Shown: positions 17,554-26,358, numbered from the stretch's first letter. The stretch is DNA of 35,886 nucleotides from Candidatus Methylacidiphilales bacterium (GCA_033875315.1 JANRJG010000039.1:72614-108499); one strand, 5' to 3'. Program-made: numbers and translations. The notes: generated by a model from the sequence alone, not told the origin.

Positions 17554-19491
17554 ATGCCCAATGCCTCATCCATCCTGGTGGTGATCCCCGCCCTCAACGA
17601 GGCCGGAGCGATTGCCGGGGTGTTGGGCCGGTTGGCGGAGCAGGGGCTGCGTCGGGTGCGGGTGGTCGACAATGGGAGCACGGATGGGACGGATGGCACG
17701 GCGCTTCGGGCGGGTGCGGAAGTGGTCCATGAACCGTCGCGGGGCTATGGGCGGGCGTGTTGGACCGGTCTGCAAAATCTGCCGGATGGGGTGGAGTGGA
17801 TTCTTTTCTGCGATGCCGACGGCAGTGATGCGTTGGAGGATCTGCCGCGCTTGTTGCGGGCGGCGGATGAGGGGGCGGTTTTTGTTTGCGGGGACCGGAC
17901 GTCGACGGTGGAGGGCCGGGCGGTCATGACCCCGGTGCAGCGATTCGGAAATGCCCTCGCCACCTTCCTGATCCGTCTGGCCTGGGGAGCATCGTTCCGC
18001 GATCTGGGCCCCCTGCGCCTGGTTCGGCGTGATGCGCTGGAACGGATTGCGATGGAAGATCGCGGGTTCGGTTGGACGATTGAGATGCAGATCCGTGCGG
18101 CGGAACTGGGGTTGCGTTGGGCGGAGGTGCCGGTGGGCTACCACCGGAGGCGGGCGGGAAAATCGAAGATTTCCGGGAACCTGCGCGGAATGGTGGGGGC
18201 CGGGAGTGTCATCCTGGGCACCTGGGGCAAGTTTGTCCTGCGCAAGCGGACGGTGCAGCGGGCGTTGGCCTGGGGTTCGACCCTCCTTCTGCTGGCCGGG
18301 GCGGCGGCGGTGGCGTCGTCGGGGGATTTCGCCCGTTACGGGGTCCGTCCCCTGTTCTGGGCCGGTGCGTTGGCGCTGGTGTTGGGTTATGTCATTTCGT
18401 GGGCGTGGCGCGATGTGGGGAGGCGCGGTTTTCTTTTCCTGTCCCTCGGTCTGAGGGTGGTGATGTGGTTCATGTTCCCCGGGGACGATGTCTGGCGTTA
18501 TCTTTGGGAAGGCCGGGTGCAGAATGCGGGGTTCAATCCCTACGTCCTGGCGCCGGCAGACCCGGCGCTGGCCGAGCTGCGGGATGACGCGTGGGCATTG
18601 ATGCCGCACCGCGAAATCACGGCGATCTACCCGCCGCTGACCCAGGCCTTGATGCGCGTGGCAGCTTTGGGCGCGGGTTGGTGGTGGTTGAAGCTGATGG
18701 TGGCGGCGGCGGATTTCGGGGTGGCCGTGGTGCTGGCCCGGAGATTTGGACCGGCGCGGGCGACGCTCTACGCATGGTGTCCGTTGGTGTTGCTGGCCTT
18801 CGCGGGCGGGGGGCATTTCGACGCCTGGATGCTGTTGGCGATGGTGGTGGGGTGGCTGGCCTGGGACTCCGGGCGGATACGACTGGCGGTTCTGGCGTTG
18901 GGCGCGGCCTGTGGCATCAAGTATGTGGCGGCCCCCCTGCTGGCCTGGGTGTTGTGGAGGCAGTGGCGGGACCAAGGCACGCGCCGGGTGCTAGAACTTG
19001 CGGTATGGGCAATGTTGCCGACGTTGCTGGCCGTAATCTTGCTGCCGCCGCCCTGGGACCCGAGACTTTGGTTCCCCAAGGATTTTGCGGTGTATGCGCG
19101 GAGCGCGGATTTTCTTCCGCGGATCTTCAGCTGGATCTGGGAGCCTTCCCTGAGGATGAACCAGATCCACCTCATCCCCGCCGCACTGCTTGGGATGTGG
19201 GTGGTGTGGCGTTCCCCGACCCTGGCTGTGGCGGCGGAACGCTGGTTCATCGGGTTGCTCGTCCTTTCGCCGTTGGTGCATGCGTGGTATTTCACCTGGG
19301 GAATTCCCTTCGCCGTGGCAAGCGGCAGCCTGGGTTGGCGCCTGGCCGGAGTGAGTGCGTTGATTTACTTCCAACTGCAACAGTTGGCCTTCGTGCAGAA
19401 GGAGTGGTTGTTGGGCGTACCGCTTTGGTTGTTGCTGTGGGGGCCACCCCTGCTCGGATGGCTGTGGGACCAACGGAGGAAGGAACGATGA
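17554..19491 (+). CDS. Fusion of GT2 glycosyltransferase and polytopic membrane glycosyltransferase
   Basis: This 645-residue protein has two parts. Residues 5-230 are a family 2 glycosyltransferase of the dolichyl-phosphate-mannose-synthase type: VVIPALNEAGAIAGVL, VVDNGSTDGT (38-47) and the metal-binding DADGSD (87-92). Residues 235-645 hold about ten hydrophobic segments. The loop 310-330 begins GDDVWRYLWEGRV and ends FNPY, and YPPLTQ follows at 359-364. This pattern is typical of GT-C-like membrane mannosyltransferases that use lipid-linked sugars. A single chain could therefore make a lipid-phosphate sugar and then transfer it; that is inference. The stop overlaps the next glycosyltransferase start by four bases. 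The related name TIGR04283 is used for GT2 proteins in arsenosugar loci, and arsS and arsM lie next door. Confidence 0.85.
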   Translation: MPNASSILVVIPALNEAGAIAGVLGRLAEQGLRRVRVVDNGSTDGTDGTALRAGAEVVHEPSRGYGRACWTGLQNLPDGVEWILFCDADGSDALEDLPRLLRAADEGAVFVCGDRTSTVEGRAVMTPVQRFGNALATFLIRLAWGASFRDLGPLRLVRRDALERIAMEDRGFGWTIEMQIRAAELGLRWAEVPVGYHRRRAGKSKISGNLRGMVGAGSVILGTWGKFVLRKRTVQRALAWGSTLLLLAGAAAVASSGDFARYGVRPLFWAGALALVLGYVISWAWRDVGRRGFLFLSLGLRVVMWFMFPGDDVWRYLWEGRVQNAGFNPYVLAPADPALAELRDDAWALMPHREITAIYPPLTQALMRVAALGAGWWWLKLMVAAADFGVAVVLARRFGPARATLYAWCPLVLLAFAGGGHFDAWMLLAMVVGWLAWDSGRIRLAVLALGAACGIKYVAAPLLAWVLWRQWRDQGTRRVLELAVWAMLPTLLAVILLPPPWDPRLWFPKDFAVYARSADFLPRIFSWIWEPSLRMNQIHLIPAALLGMWVVWRSPTLAVAAERWFIGLLVLSPLVHAWYFTWGIPFAVASGSLGWRLAGVSALIYFQLQQLAFVQKEWLLGVPLWLLLWGPPLLGWLWDQRRKER

Positions 19492-20147
19492 AACCTGGTG
19501 CGCAGGGACGGCGGACAACGGCCGCACTGATGCTCAAGGCGCCGGTGGCGGGCCGGGTGAAAACTCGACTGGCGGCGCAGATCGGCGCGGAGGAAGCCTG
19601 CCTCGCTTACCGTTCACTGGCGTCCTGGCAATGCCGCGTGGTGCCGGTGGAATGGGATTTGGTGGTGCATCATGATCCCCCCGATGCGGGGCCGGTGATG
19701 CGGGCCTGGCTGGGGGACCGGCCGGTTTACCGTCCACAGGTGTCCGGTGATCTGGGCGATCGTTTGTTGGGGGCTTTGGAGTCGCATGATTTTTCCCTGG
19801 GCGCACTGGTTTTTCTTGGCGGGGATTGTCCGTATCTGGATGCCGGGATTTTGCGGCAGGCGGAGGCGTGCCTGAACGGAGGGGCGGAGGTGGTCTTGGG
19901 GCCGGCGCGCGACGGAGGCTATGTCCTTCTGGGTCTGGGTGCGGCGCACCGGGGTTTGTTTGAGCGGATCGAATGGAGCACGCCGCGCGTGCTGGAGCAA
20001 ACCTGCGCACGGGCGAAGGCGGCTGGCTTGTCCGTGCATTTGCTGGAGGAGTCTGAAGACGTGGATGATGCCGCTTCGTGGGACCGGGCAAGGTCGTCCG
20101 GCTGGAACGGCGGGGCCGGATCGTGTGCGGATGGCGCCCGGGGGTGA
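19488..20147 (+). CDS. TIGR04282-type (DUF2064) arsenosugar-associated glycosyltransferase
   Basis: The 219-residue product starts at ATG 19488, just after a GGAGGAAGG ribosome-binding site, and overlaps the preceding stop (ATGA). The nucleotidyl/glycosyltransferase pattern is clear: ALMLKAPVAGRVKTRLA at the N-terminus, GDLGDRLLGAL, then VFLGGDCPYLD with the metal-binding Asp, and GPARDGGYVLLGL. These are the DUF2064/TIGR04282 signatures. The family name links it to arsenosugar biosynthesis by gene neighbourhood, and that neighbourhood is present here. It ends seven bases before the convergent arsS stop. The sugar donor and acceptor are not established. Confidence 0.9.
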   Translation: MKPGAQGRRTTAALMLKAPVAGRVKTRLAAQIGAEEACLAYRSLASWQCRVVPVEWDLVVHHDPPDAGPVMRAWLGDRPVYRPQVSGDLGDRLLGALESHDFSLGALVFLGGDCPYLDAGILRQAEACLNGGAEVVLGPARDGGYVLLGLGAAHRGLFERIEWSTPRVLEQTCARAKAAGLSVHLLEESEDVDDAASWDRARSSGWNGGAGSCADGARG

Positions 20148-20154
20148 GGCGATA

Positions 20155-21123
20155 TCAGGCGGTTGTGAGCGCGCCACCGCAGGACGATCCACAGCCGGCG
20201 GTGCAACCGAAACAATGTTCGCCCAAAGCCACCGGGCGGTCCTCGAGAGTGGCCGGGTCCAGGTCCCAGAGAAAGAGTGGCCGGGGATTGGTCCACTGCA
20301 TGCCGAGTTGCTGGTTGAAATCGCAGTCATAGACTTCGCCGCGCCAGCCAATGTTGAGGGTATTGCGGCACATCAGGCCGGGGATAGTGGCGGGGTTGAA
20401 GGCCTGGCGGAGGGTGTCCATGTAGGCGACGAACTTACCGTTGTGCCGGAGCCAGGTGGCGAAACGCGCGATGGGCATGTTGGTGATGGTGTAAAGGCGG
20501 TGGAAATCGATTCCGAAGTGTTGCTTGAGCTCGCGCTTGTAATCGGCTTCCAGTTCTTCCTGCAGACCTGGAAGAGAGGCGCCGATGGGGTTGTAGACGA
20601 GGTGGAGGGGGAGTTGTTCGGTTCTGCCGTAGCCGAGGCTGTTGAGTTGTTTCAGGGCGGTGATACTGGCCTCGAAGACGCCGTCCCCACGTTGGGCGTT
20701 GACGTTTTCCGGTGAGTAACACGGCATGGAGGCGACGATCTCAACTTGGTGTTCCTTGAGGAAAGCGGCCATGTCTTCATAACCGGGTTCGAGGAGGATG
20801 GTGAGGTTGCAGCGATCGATCACCCGTCGTCCCTGGGCACTGAGGCTGGAGACCAGCCAACGGAAATCGGGGATCATTTCCGGGGCGCCTCCGGTGAGGT
20901 CGACGGTGGTGATGTCGGTGGGGGCGAGCCAATCCAGGATGCGCTCAAGGGTGGGCCGGGTGATGATTTCCTTGCGGGCCGGGCCGGCGTTGACGTGGCA
21001 GTGAGAACAGGTGAGGTTGCAAAGCTTGCCGGTGTTGATCTGGAGGATTTCTGTGCGCGCACGGCGGAGCGCCACGTTCTGGTGGCGAAGCGTATCGGCA
21101 AAAGACAGGGTGGGCGGTTGCAT
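20155..21123 (-). CDS. arsS: Arsenosugar biosynthesis radical SAM protein ArsS
   Basis: ArsS is assigned to formation of the carbon-arsenic bond between methylated arsenic and a SAM-derived deoxyadenosyl unit. The 322-residue protein has the radical SAM cluster motif C35-x3-C39-x2-C42 within LCNLTCSHCHVNAGP, with DLTGGAPEM (75-83) as the SAM-contacting GGxP-type motif. A second Cys cluster near the C-terminus (C304, C307, C311, C315, in CFGCTAGCGSSC) is the SPASM-like/auxiliary region of the family. Some ArsS proteins carry selenocysteine; this one has cysteines throughout and no internal TGA. It is last in the minus-strand run, 45 bases after the aquaglyceroporin. Confidence 0.92.
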   Translation of the reverse strand: MQPPTLSFADTLRHQNVALRRARTEILQINTGKLCNLTCSHCHVNAGPARKEIITRPTLERILDWLAPTDITTVDLTGGAPEMIPDFRWLVSSLSAQGRRVIDRCNLTILLEPGYEDMAAFLKEHQVEIVASMPCYSPENVNAQRGDGVFEASITALKQLNSLGYGRTEQLPLHLVYNPIGASLPGLQEELEADYKRELKQHFGIDFHRLYTITNMPIARFATWLRHNGKFVAYMDTLRQAFNPATIPGLMCRNTLNIGWRGEVYDCDFNQQLGMQWTNPRPLFLWDLDPATLEDRPVALGEHCFGCTAGCGSSCGGALTTA

Positions 21124-21168
21124 GGCCGTAGGGATGCTCGGGGAGGATGTTCGACCGTCCGGGCTTGG

Positions 21169-21996
21169 TCAAACCTGGGTCGGATGGGCGGAAGTGTAGG
21201 CGGGTTTAAGGAATGCGGTGTAGATTCTCCCACCGATGAGACCTCCGAATATGGGGGCGAGGATGTACACAGTCAGCCATCCCCAGCCATTGGTGGTGAA
21301 AGGTATGCTGCCCCAGCCCGCTAGCGATGAAAACAGCCGGGGGCCGAGGTCGCGCGCCGGATTGAAACACGCCATGGTCAGGGGACCGAGCAGGGAGATG
21401 AGCAGGGTGACCGTCAGACCGATGGTCAGGGCGGTGAGGATCTGGGGGCGTCCGGAATTGCGGGCATCGGTGCAGGCGAAGATGACCAGCAGCAGGATGG
21501 CGGTGCCGATGACTTCGGCGCCGATGGCGGCGGTGTGGGTCATGAGCTGCCGGGACTCAGTAGTGAGGGGTTGTCCGCCCGGGTTGGGGAAGTATTCCCC
21601 GAAGATCATGGCGGTGGCTTCGCTGCCGGGGGCGCCGCGCTCGATGCCGTGCCCCGCCTCATAGGTGCGGAGGGCATCACCGAAGATGAGGAAGAGGACG
21701 GCTGCAGCCAGGAATGCAGCCACGAGTTGGGTGGCGATGTAGGGCAGGACCCTGGAGCGGGGGAAGCCGCCAAAGACGGTCATGGCGATGGTGACGGCGG
21801 GATTGAGATGGGCCCCGCTGAGGGAGCCGGTCAGGTAAATGGCGGTGGCGATGCCAAGGCCCCAAACGATGGCGACCTGGAACACGCCGACCTGGGCCCC
21901 GGTGAGGACGGCAGCGCAGACGCTGCCGCACCCGAAGAAAACGAGGAGGAAGGTGCCAAGCGACTCACCGATGAACCATGAGGGCAGATTTTTCAT
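21169..21996 (-). CDS. MIP-family aquaglyceroporin, probable arsenite channel (AqpS-like)
   Basis: This 275-residue integral membrane channel has the two half-helix signatures of the major intrinsic protein family: NPA at 65-67 (GAHLNPAVTIA) and NPA at 212-214 (FNPARDLGPR). The Arg-Asp after the second NPA is the glycerol-facilitator form rather than the water-only form. Six hydrophobic segments are visible. Aquaglyceroporins conduct As(OH)3, and AqpS-type channels sit in several ars operons; here the gene lies between arsM and arsS. Start ATG 21996 gives MKNLPSWFIG. A GTG at 22005 would add three residues. Direction of arsenite flow follows the gradient and cannot be read from sequence. Confidence 0.9.
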   Translation of the reverse strand: MKNLPSWFIGESLGTFLLVFFGCGSVCAAVLTGAQVGVFQVAIVWGLGIATAIYLTGSLSGAHLNPAVTIAMTVFGGFPRSRVLPYIATQLVAAFLAAAVLFLIFGDALRTYEAGHGIERGAPGSEATAMIFGEYFPNPGGQPLTTESRQLMTHTAAIGAEVIGTAILLLVIFACTDARNSGRPQILTALTIGLTVTLLISLLGPLTMACFNPARDLGPRLFSSLAGWGSIPFTTNGWGWLTVYILAPIFGGLIGGRIYTAFLKPAYTSAHPTQV

Positions 21997-22056
21997 GCGC
22001 GTCACTTTATGAGGATTGGTGTGGGGGTGGAACCGTATTCCATTGGGCTTAAGCCT

Positions 22057-23202
22057 TCAGCAGCAACCGCCCCCATCGCAGCACTGGGAGGCTTCAGTGG
22101 TGGCGCTGTAGTCCTGGCCTTTTGTTTCCTTGGGATGGCGGCGGCTGGTGCGCGAGCAATCGAAAGGGCGGGCATCGGCGAGGGGGATGTCGACGAGCGG
22201 ATCAAGGAAGGTGAAGCAGTCCCCGTAGGGGGTTTTCTTGTACAAGTTGTAGGTTTTGTCGCAAACGGCGTAGCGGACACCGCGCTCCATGCGATGGCCG
22301 TCGTCGTCGAGGACTTCCTTGAAGGGCCCCTTGTAGATGACGGCCTGGTTGCGCTCGAAGCAGGGTCCTTGTTTGCCCTTGAAGGCCTCGATGGTCATGG
22401 AGCGGAACTCAATGCCCTCCACCGTGCGCCAGGGGGTGGTGTCGAGTTTGAGGATGCGGACGCCGTAGAATCCGGCTGCGGTGAAGGCGTTGAGGAAACC
22501 TTCCTCGGTCAGCGCACCCGACAGGCAACCGGACCAAAGTTCGGGGTCCTGTTGGAGTTGCTCGGGCACTTCCTCGTCGCTGACGATGTCGGAAATGACC
22601 GCACGGCCCCCGATTTTCAGCACGCGGAAGATTTCCGCGAACAGATCGCGTTTGGAGCGCGAGTCCACCAGGTTGAGGACGCAGTTGGAAACAACGACAT
22701 CGACGGATTCCGAGGCGACGAGCGGGCGGGTGGCGCGAAGTTCGGCGGCGAGGGCGTCGGCGGCCAGGAAGGCGTCGGCACTGGTGATGGGATTTTTCTT
22801 CAATTCGGAGTCCAGCGCCTCGAGGTCGAGGGCCAGGTCCTGGATGCGGCCCTTGCGGAACTCGACGTTGCCGTAACCGATGTTGCGGGCCACGACAGGG
22901 GCATTGCGGCGGGCGACCTCGAGCATGTCGTCGGTCATGTCGATGCCGATGACACGCCCCTCGGGGCCGACGACCTGGGAGGCGATGAAACAGATTTTCC
23001 CGGTTCCGGAGCCGAGGTCGAGGACGGTTTCACCGCGGCGGAGGTGGCGGCTGGGGTCGCCGCAACCGTAATCGCGCTCGATGACTTCCTGGGGGATGGC
23101 AGTGAGGTATTGTTTGTCGTAATCGACCGGGCAGCACAGGGCGGCTTCGGCCTCGCGTGCTCCGGCCGCGTAGCGTTGCTTGACGGCTGTTTCGATGTTC
23201 AT
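22057..23202 (-). CDS. arsM: Arsenite S-adenosylmethyltransferase
   Basis: ArsM methylates As(III) stepwise using SAM. The 381-residue protein has SAM motif I, LDLGSGTGK, at 61-69 and GIDMTDDML at 86-94. The three As(III)-binding cysteines typical of the family are C47 (DYGCGDP), C174 (VSNCVLNL) and C226 (WSGCLSGAL). The Cys-rich tail CCDGGGCC (374-381) is common in bacterial ArsM and may bind As(III) or deliver it. Length fits the long bacterial form. The gene is 47 bases downstream of the DUF547 gene and 60 bases upstream of the aquaglyceroporin. No arsR regulator is visible in the window. Confidence 0.95.
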   Translation of the reverse strand: MNIETAVKQRYAAGAREAEAALCCPVDYDKQYLTAIPQEVIERDYGCGDPSRHLRRGETVLDLGSGTGKICFIASQVVGPEGRVIGIDMTDDMLEVARRNAPVVARNIGYGNVEFRKGRIQDLALDLEALDSELKKNPITSADAFLAADALAAELRATRPLVASESVDVVVSNCVLNLVDSRSKRDLFAEIFRVLKIGGRAVISDIVSDEEVPEQLQQDPELWSGCLSGALTEEGFLNAFTAAGFYGVRILKLDTTPWRTVEGIEFRSMTIEAFKGKQGPCFERNQAVIYKGPFKEVLDDDGHRMERGVRYAVCDKTYNLYKKTPYGDCFTFLDPLVDIPLADARPFDCSRTSRRHPKETKGQDYSATTEASQCCDGGGCC

Positions 23203-23249
23203 GGATGTATGTTACGGGGTTGGGATTGGATGGTAAAGCTACCGGATGT

Positions 23250-23969
23250 CTAGGGTGATTCGTTGAGGGACCAATCGTAGGGTTGGAATCCGATGTGGGT
23301 GTCGGTGGGGAGGGGTTTGGGGAGGTGTTGGTTGAGGAAGGTGCGGACGCCCGCCTGGCCTCCGAAATCTGCGGCGTACCAATTGAAAATCTCTGAAAAG
23401 AGCCATGGGTTGTCTTTTCCATCGGGACGGGCACCAAGGGGGGAGGCAAGGAAGCGACGGGCGGCATCGTTGAGCTGGGCCTCGATCCGGGCGGGGTCGT
23501 AGGGTTCGGCGCGCAGGGGCGGGCAGCTCCGGCTGGCGCAATTGATGGCGAAATGAATCCTGGGATCGCGGAAGGTGGCGAGGAGGTGTTTCTTTTCCAG
23601 GTCGTTCAGGCTGACGGGCTGGCCGGCGATTTGGAAACGCGCTTGTGAAAAGAAACCGAAATTGGGGGCGATGTCGCGGACACCGGAGATGGGGTAGGCG
23701 GCGAGGATGCCGGAAAGCACATGGATGTTGTAGGCGTTGATGAGGAAGGCCTTGGCGGTGGCGGGATCGCCGGGGACGGGGAGGGTGGCCATGGTCCGGG
23801 CGAGGTTGGCCAGGGCCTGGGTGTCCTCGGTGGATTGTTTCCAGGCGCGGTAGCGCACGCCGTCCGGTTTGGCGTATCGGGAGAGGAGGGCTTCATAAGT
23901 GCCGGCAGGGGCCGTTGCTGAGGCGGCGGAGACTAGAATGAGGAGGAGGGCGAAGACTTTGGGTGCCAT
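23250..23969 (-). CDS. Exported DUF547 domain protein
   Basis: From ATG 23969 the product has 239 residues and begins with a signal peptide (MAPKVFALLLILVSAASATA). The mature part carries DUF547 signatures: LSRYAKPDGVRYRAWK near residue 30, AFLINAYNIHVLSGIL near 95, HFAINCASRSCPPL with two cysteines, and a C-terminal FNWYAADFGG. The biochemical role of DUF547 is unknown; the conserved Cys, His and Asn residues suggest an enzyme. The frame is open upstream into the previous gene's end but without the signal peptide logic. It sits between the redox fusion gene (46 bases) and arsM (47 bases). DUF547 genes are frequent neighbours of arsenosugar genes, so a role there is inferred. Confidence 0.88.
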   Translation of the reverse strand: MAPKVFALLLILVSAASATAPAGTYEALLSRYAKPDGVRYRAWKQSTEDTQALANLARTMATLPVPGDPATAKAFLINAYNIHVLSGILAAYPISGVRDIAPNFGFFSQARFQIAGQPVSLNDLEKKHLLATFRDPRIHFAINCASRSCPPLRAEPYDPARIEAQLNDAARRFLASPLGARPDGKDNPWLFSEIFNWYAADFGGQAGVRTFLNQHLPKPLPTDTHIGFQPYDWSLNESP

Positions 23970-24015
23970 ATCCAGGAGCGAAGTGTGAGGTGAACGGCTT
24001 CGATTTTTGTGATGA

Positions 24016-26358
24016 TCAGTGGGAGGCCTCGCGCATGCGGACAGGGGAAGCGGCGAGGCGGTCGAGGATGGGTTGTTTTTCGCTGTCAAGGTGTCCGAAA
24101 GCAAGGACGCCGGTCGGGCATTGTTGCACGCAGGCCGAGCAACGGACGCATTCCGGATCCTGCATGGGCAGGCCCTTGTTGGCAAAGTTCATGATGTCGA
24201 TGCCCTGGTGGCAGACCGAGGTGCAGACGTTGCAGGAGATGCACTTGGACTTTTCAGCGAAGATCCGGAAGCGGGAGAAACGGGCATAAATATGCATGAG
24301 GGCGGCGAGGGGACAGGCGAAGCGGCACCAAGCGCGGCCGGAATACCAAAAGTAGAAGCCATAGCCGAGGATGCCGGCGAGTAAGAGGTCGACGAACCAG
24401 GCATAATTGATGACAGGGAGGTGGTGGAAGCCCTGCTCGAAAGCGTAGGCGGCCCAGGAGACGCCAGCCCAGCCGAGGATGCGGAGGATCATGAGGAGCG
24501 CGGCGAAGGCGAGGATGGCCTGGCCGAGCATGTTGAGGCGGTTCCAAGCGGGACCGTGGGGCATCTTGTGGCGGTGTTGGTCGCCCAGGGTTTCGGCGAG
24601 GGCCCCGCAGGAACAGATCCACCCACAATACGCACCCTTGCCCCAGCGCCAGACGAGGAGCGGAATGAGGACGAAGGTTTGGAGGAAGCCCACGATGAGC
24701 CAGCCGGTGAGGGGTTGTTGTGTGAACCAGTTGTAGACGAAGAGGGGCCAGGCGAGCACCAGTCCGTAGGCTCGCCAGTATTCGCGGCCATGGCCGTAGG
24801 AAACGGCCGGGAAAAACTCGTCGGCGACGGCGCGGGCCCACCCGTGGTCGAAGAGTCCCTGGTGGCCGAGGAAGGGCAGGATGATTTCCGGGAGAAGGAA
24901 GAGGGGCAGGCACTGCATGGCGGTGAGGGAAAGGGTCTGGGCGGTGACGTAGGGGGTCTTGCGACGGCGGATGCGCCGGATGCCGAAAGTGATGATGATG
25001 AGGGAATAGGCAAGGGTGTAGTAGAAAGAAGGACCGGAGGCGGAGATCTTGAGCGTGCCGAGGAGGGTGGAGGGATCGGCGGCGGAGGGCAGAAGGGACT
25101 GGATCCAGGCCCAAAGCATGGCGGGATTCCAATTGAGCCAGGGGGGCAGCTTGCCAATGAAGGGGATTTCCTTTCCGCCTTTCCAGTGATAGAGCCAGGT
25201 GCAGAAGAGGAGGAAGGCGCCCATGGCGGCGAAATCCAATGGTTTCCACTCTCCGCGGATGGGGATGCCGGAGCGGCGGAAGAATTCCAAGGGGGCCTCG
25301 CGTCCGATCATGGCGAAGACGTGGTCGTTGGGGATGGTTTCGGTGGATCCGTCGGGGTGGCGGAGGCTGGCGTTTTCCGGGCCGACGGCGGCGATTTCGG
25401 TACCGAGGGCGAGGCGGAGGGACCCCGGGGCGGCATCGCCGCGCATGGAGGACGAGGCGGCAGTGGTGATGCGTTCGGAGGTGGGACGTTCGACGGCGGC
25501 CTCGGCCATGGGATCGCGGGAGAGGCGCTGGATCTGGGCGAGGTTGTCCGGTTTGGGGCGGGAGAATTCCTTCTTGCGGTAAGACAGGGTGGTGTGGGCA
25601 CCGCAGGCGGTGAGGGCGATGGCGGCTTCGAGGGCGGAGTCGCCCCCGCCGACGACGAGCACTTGTTTTCCGGCGTAGTCGCGGGGGTCGTGGAGGCGGT
25701 TGGTGACCTTGGCGAGGTCTTCACCCGGGCAGCCGAGTTTGCGGAAGTTGCCGCTTCGTCCGATGGCGACGATGGCGCGGCGGGCGGAGATGGTTTTGCC
25801 TCCGGCGAGGTGAAGTTCGATGGATTGGGGGCGGGCGGAGAGGCATTCGACGCGTTCGGTGTGCGGGGTGATGCCGGCCTGAAGGCGTTGGGCTTCCATT
25901 TCGGCGAGGAGGGATTCTTTGTCGGCGGCGGTGATTTGGAAGGAGCCGGCCGGGGTCATGCCGGTGGGGTAGGTGTAGATGGGTTTGCCCTTGGGGAAAT
26001 TGGCGATGGTGAAGAAGGGACCGGAGGGTTCGAAGAGCACGAAGTCGAGTCCGCGCGCGCGGGCCTCGATGGCGGCGGCGATGCCGGCCACCCCACCGCC
26101 GATGATGGCCAGATCATGGGTGGCGGGTTCCTTCGAGGCTCCAGAGGTGGCGAGTTCGGTGGCAACGGCCTGGGCGGCTTTGGCCCCGCCGTCGATGGCG
26201 AATTTGAGGAGGGGGATGCCGGTGAGATCGCCGACGATGCGGACACCGGGGACGGCACAGGTACCGTCCTCGTGGACGAGGGGGAGTTTTTCCACAACGC
26301 CGGCGGGCCAGCGGGTGTGCAACCAGTGCGTGTAGCGTGTGAGGAAGGCGGTCAGCAT
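24016..26358 (-). CDS. Flavoprotein/NAD(P)H oxidoreductase fused to membrane 4Fe-4S ferredoxin domain
   Basis: This 780-residue fusion has an N-terminal pyridine-nucleotide oxidoreductase domain (about 30-360) with the FAD dinucleotide motif IIGGGVAGIAAA (85-96) and the NAD(P) motif VVGGGDSALEAA (235-246). No thioredoxin-reductase-type CxxC lies between them. Several transmembrane segments follow (about 370-650), then the Cys motif CGWICSCGA. Next is WCRFACPL, and two ferredoxin clusters, CISCNVCTSVC and CVRCSACVQQC, follow near the C-terminus. This resembles the NapH/NosR/CcoG type of membrane iron-sulfur protein. Electrons would pass from NAD(P)H through FAD to iron-sulfur clusters at the membrane; the acceptor is unknown. 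Residues 34-66 resemble the usual C-terminal FAD motif of this fold, implying circular permutation. It heads the arsenic gene run. Confidence 0.85.
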   Translation of the reverse strand: MLTAFLTRYTHWLHTRWPAGVVEKLPLVHEDGTCAVPGVRIVGDLTGIPLLKFAIDGGAKAAQAVATELATSGASKEPATHDLAIIGGGVAGIAAAIEARARGLDFVLFEPSGPFFTIANFPKGKPIYTYPTGMTPAGSFQITAADKESLLAEMEAQRLQAGITPHTERVECLSARPQSIELHLAGGKTISARRAIVAIGRSGNFRKLGCPGEDLAKVTNRLHDPRDYAGKQVLVVGGGDSALEAAIALTACGAHTTLSYRKKEFSRPKPDNLAQIQRLSRDPMAEAAVERPTSERITTAASSSMRGDAAPGSLRLALGTEIAAVGPENASLRHPDGSTETIPNDHVFAMIGREAPLEFFRRSGIPIRGEWKPLDFAAMGAFLLFCTWLYHWKGGKEIPFIGKLPPWLNWNPAMLWAWIQSLLPSAADPSTLLGTLKISASGPSFYYTLAYSLIIITFGIRRIRRRKTPYVTAQTLSLTAMQCLPLFLLPEIILPFLGHQGLFDHGWARAVADEFFPAVSYGHGREYWRAYGLVLAWPLFVYNWFTQQPLTGWLIVGFLQTFVLIPLLVWRWGKGAYCGWICSCGALAETLGDQHRHKMPHGPAWNRLNMLGQAILAFAALLMILRILGWAGVSWAAYAFEQGFHHLPVINYAWFVDLLLAGILGYGFYFWYSGRAWCRFACPLAALMHIYARFSRFRIFAEKSKCISCNVCTSVCHQGIDIMNFANKGLPMQDPECVRCSACVQQCPTGVLAFGHLDSEKQPILDRLAASPVRMREASH

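Noticed and set aside
20155-21123. Selenocysteine in ArsS
   Set aside because: Some ArsS proteins use Sec, but this frame has cysteines at the C-terminal cluster and no internal TGA.
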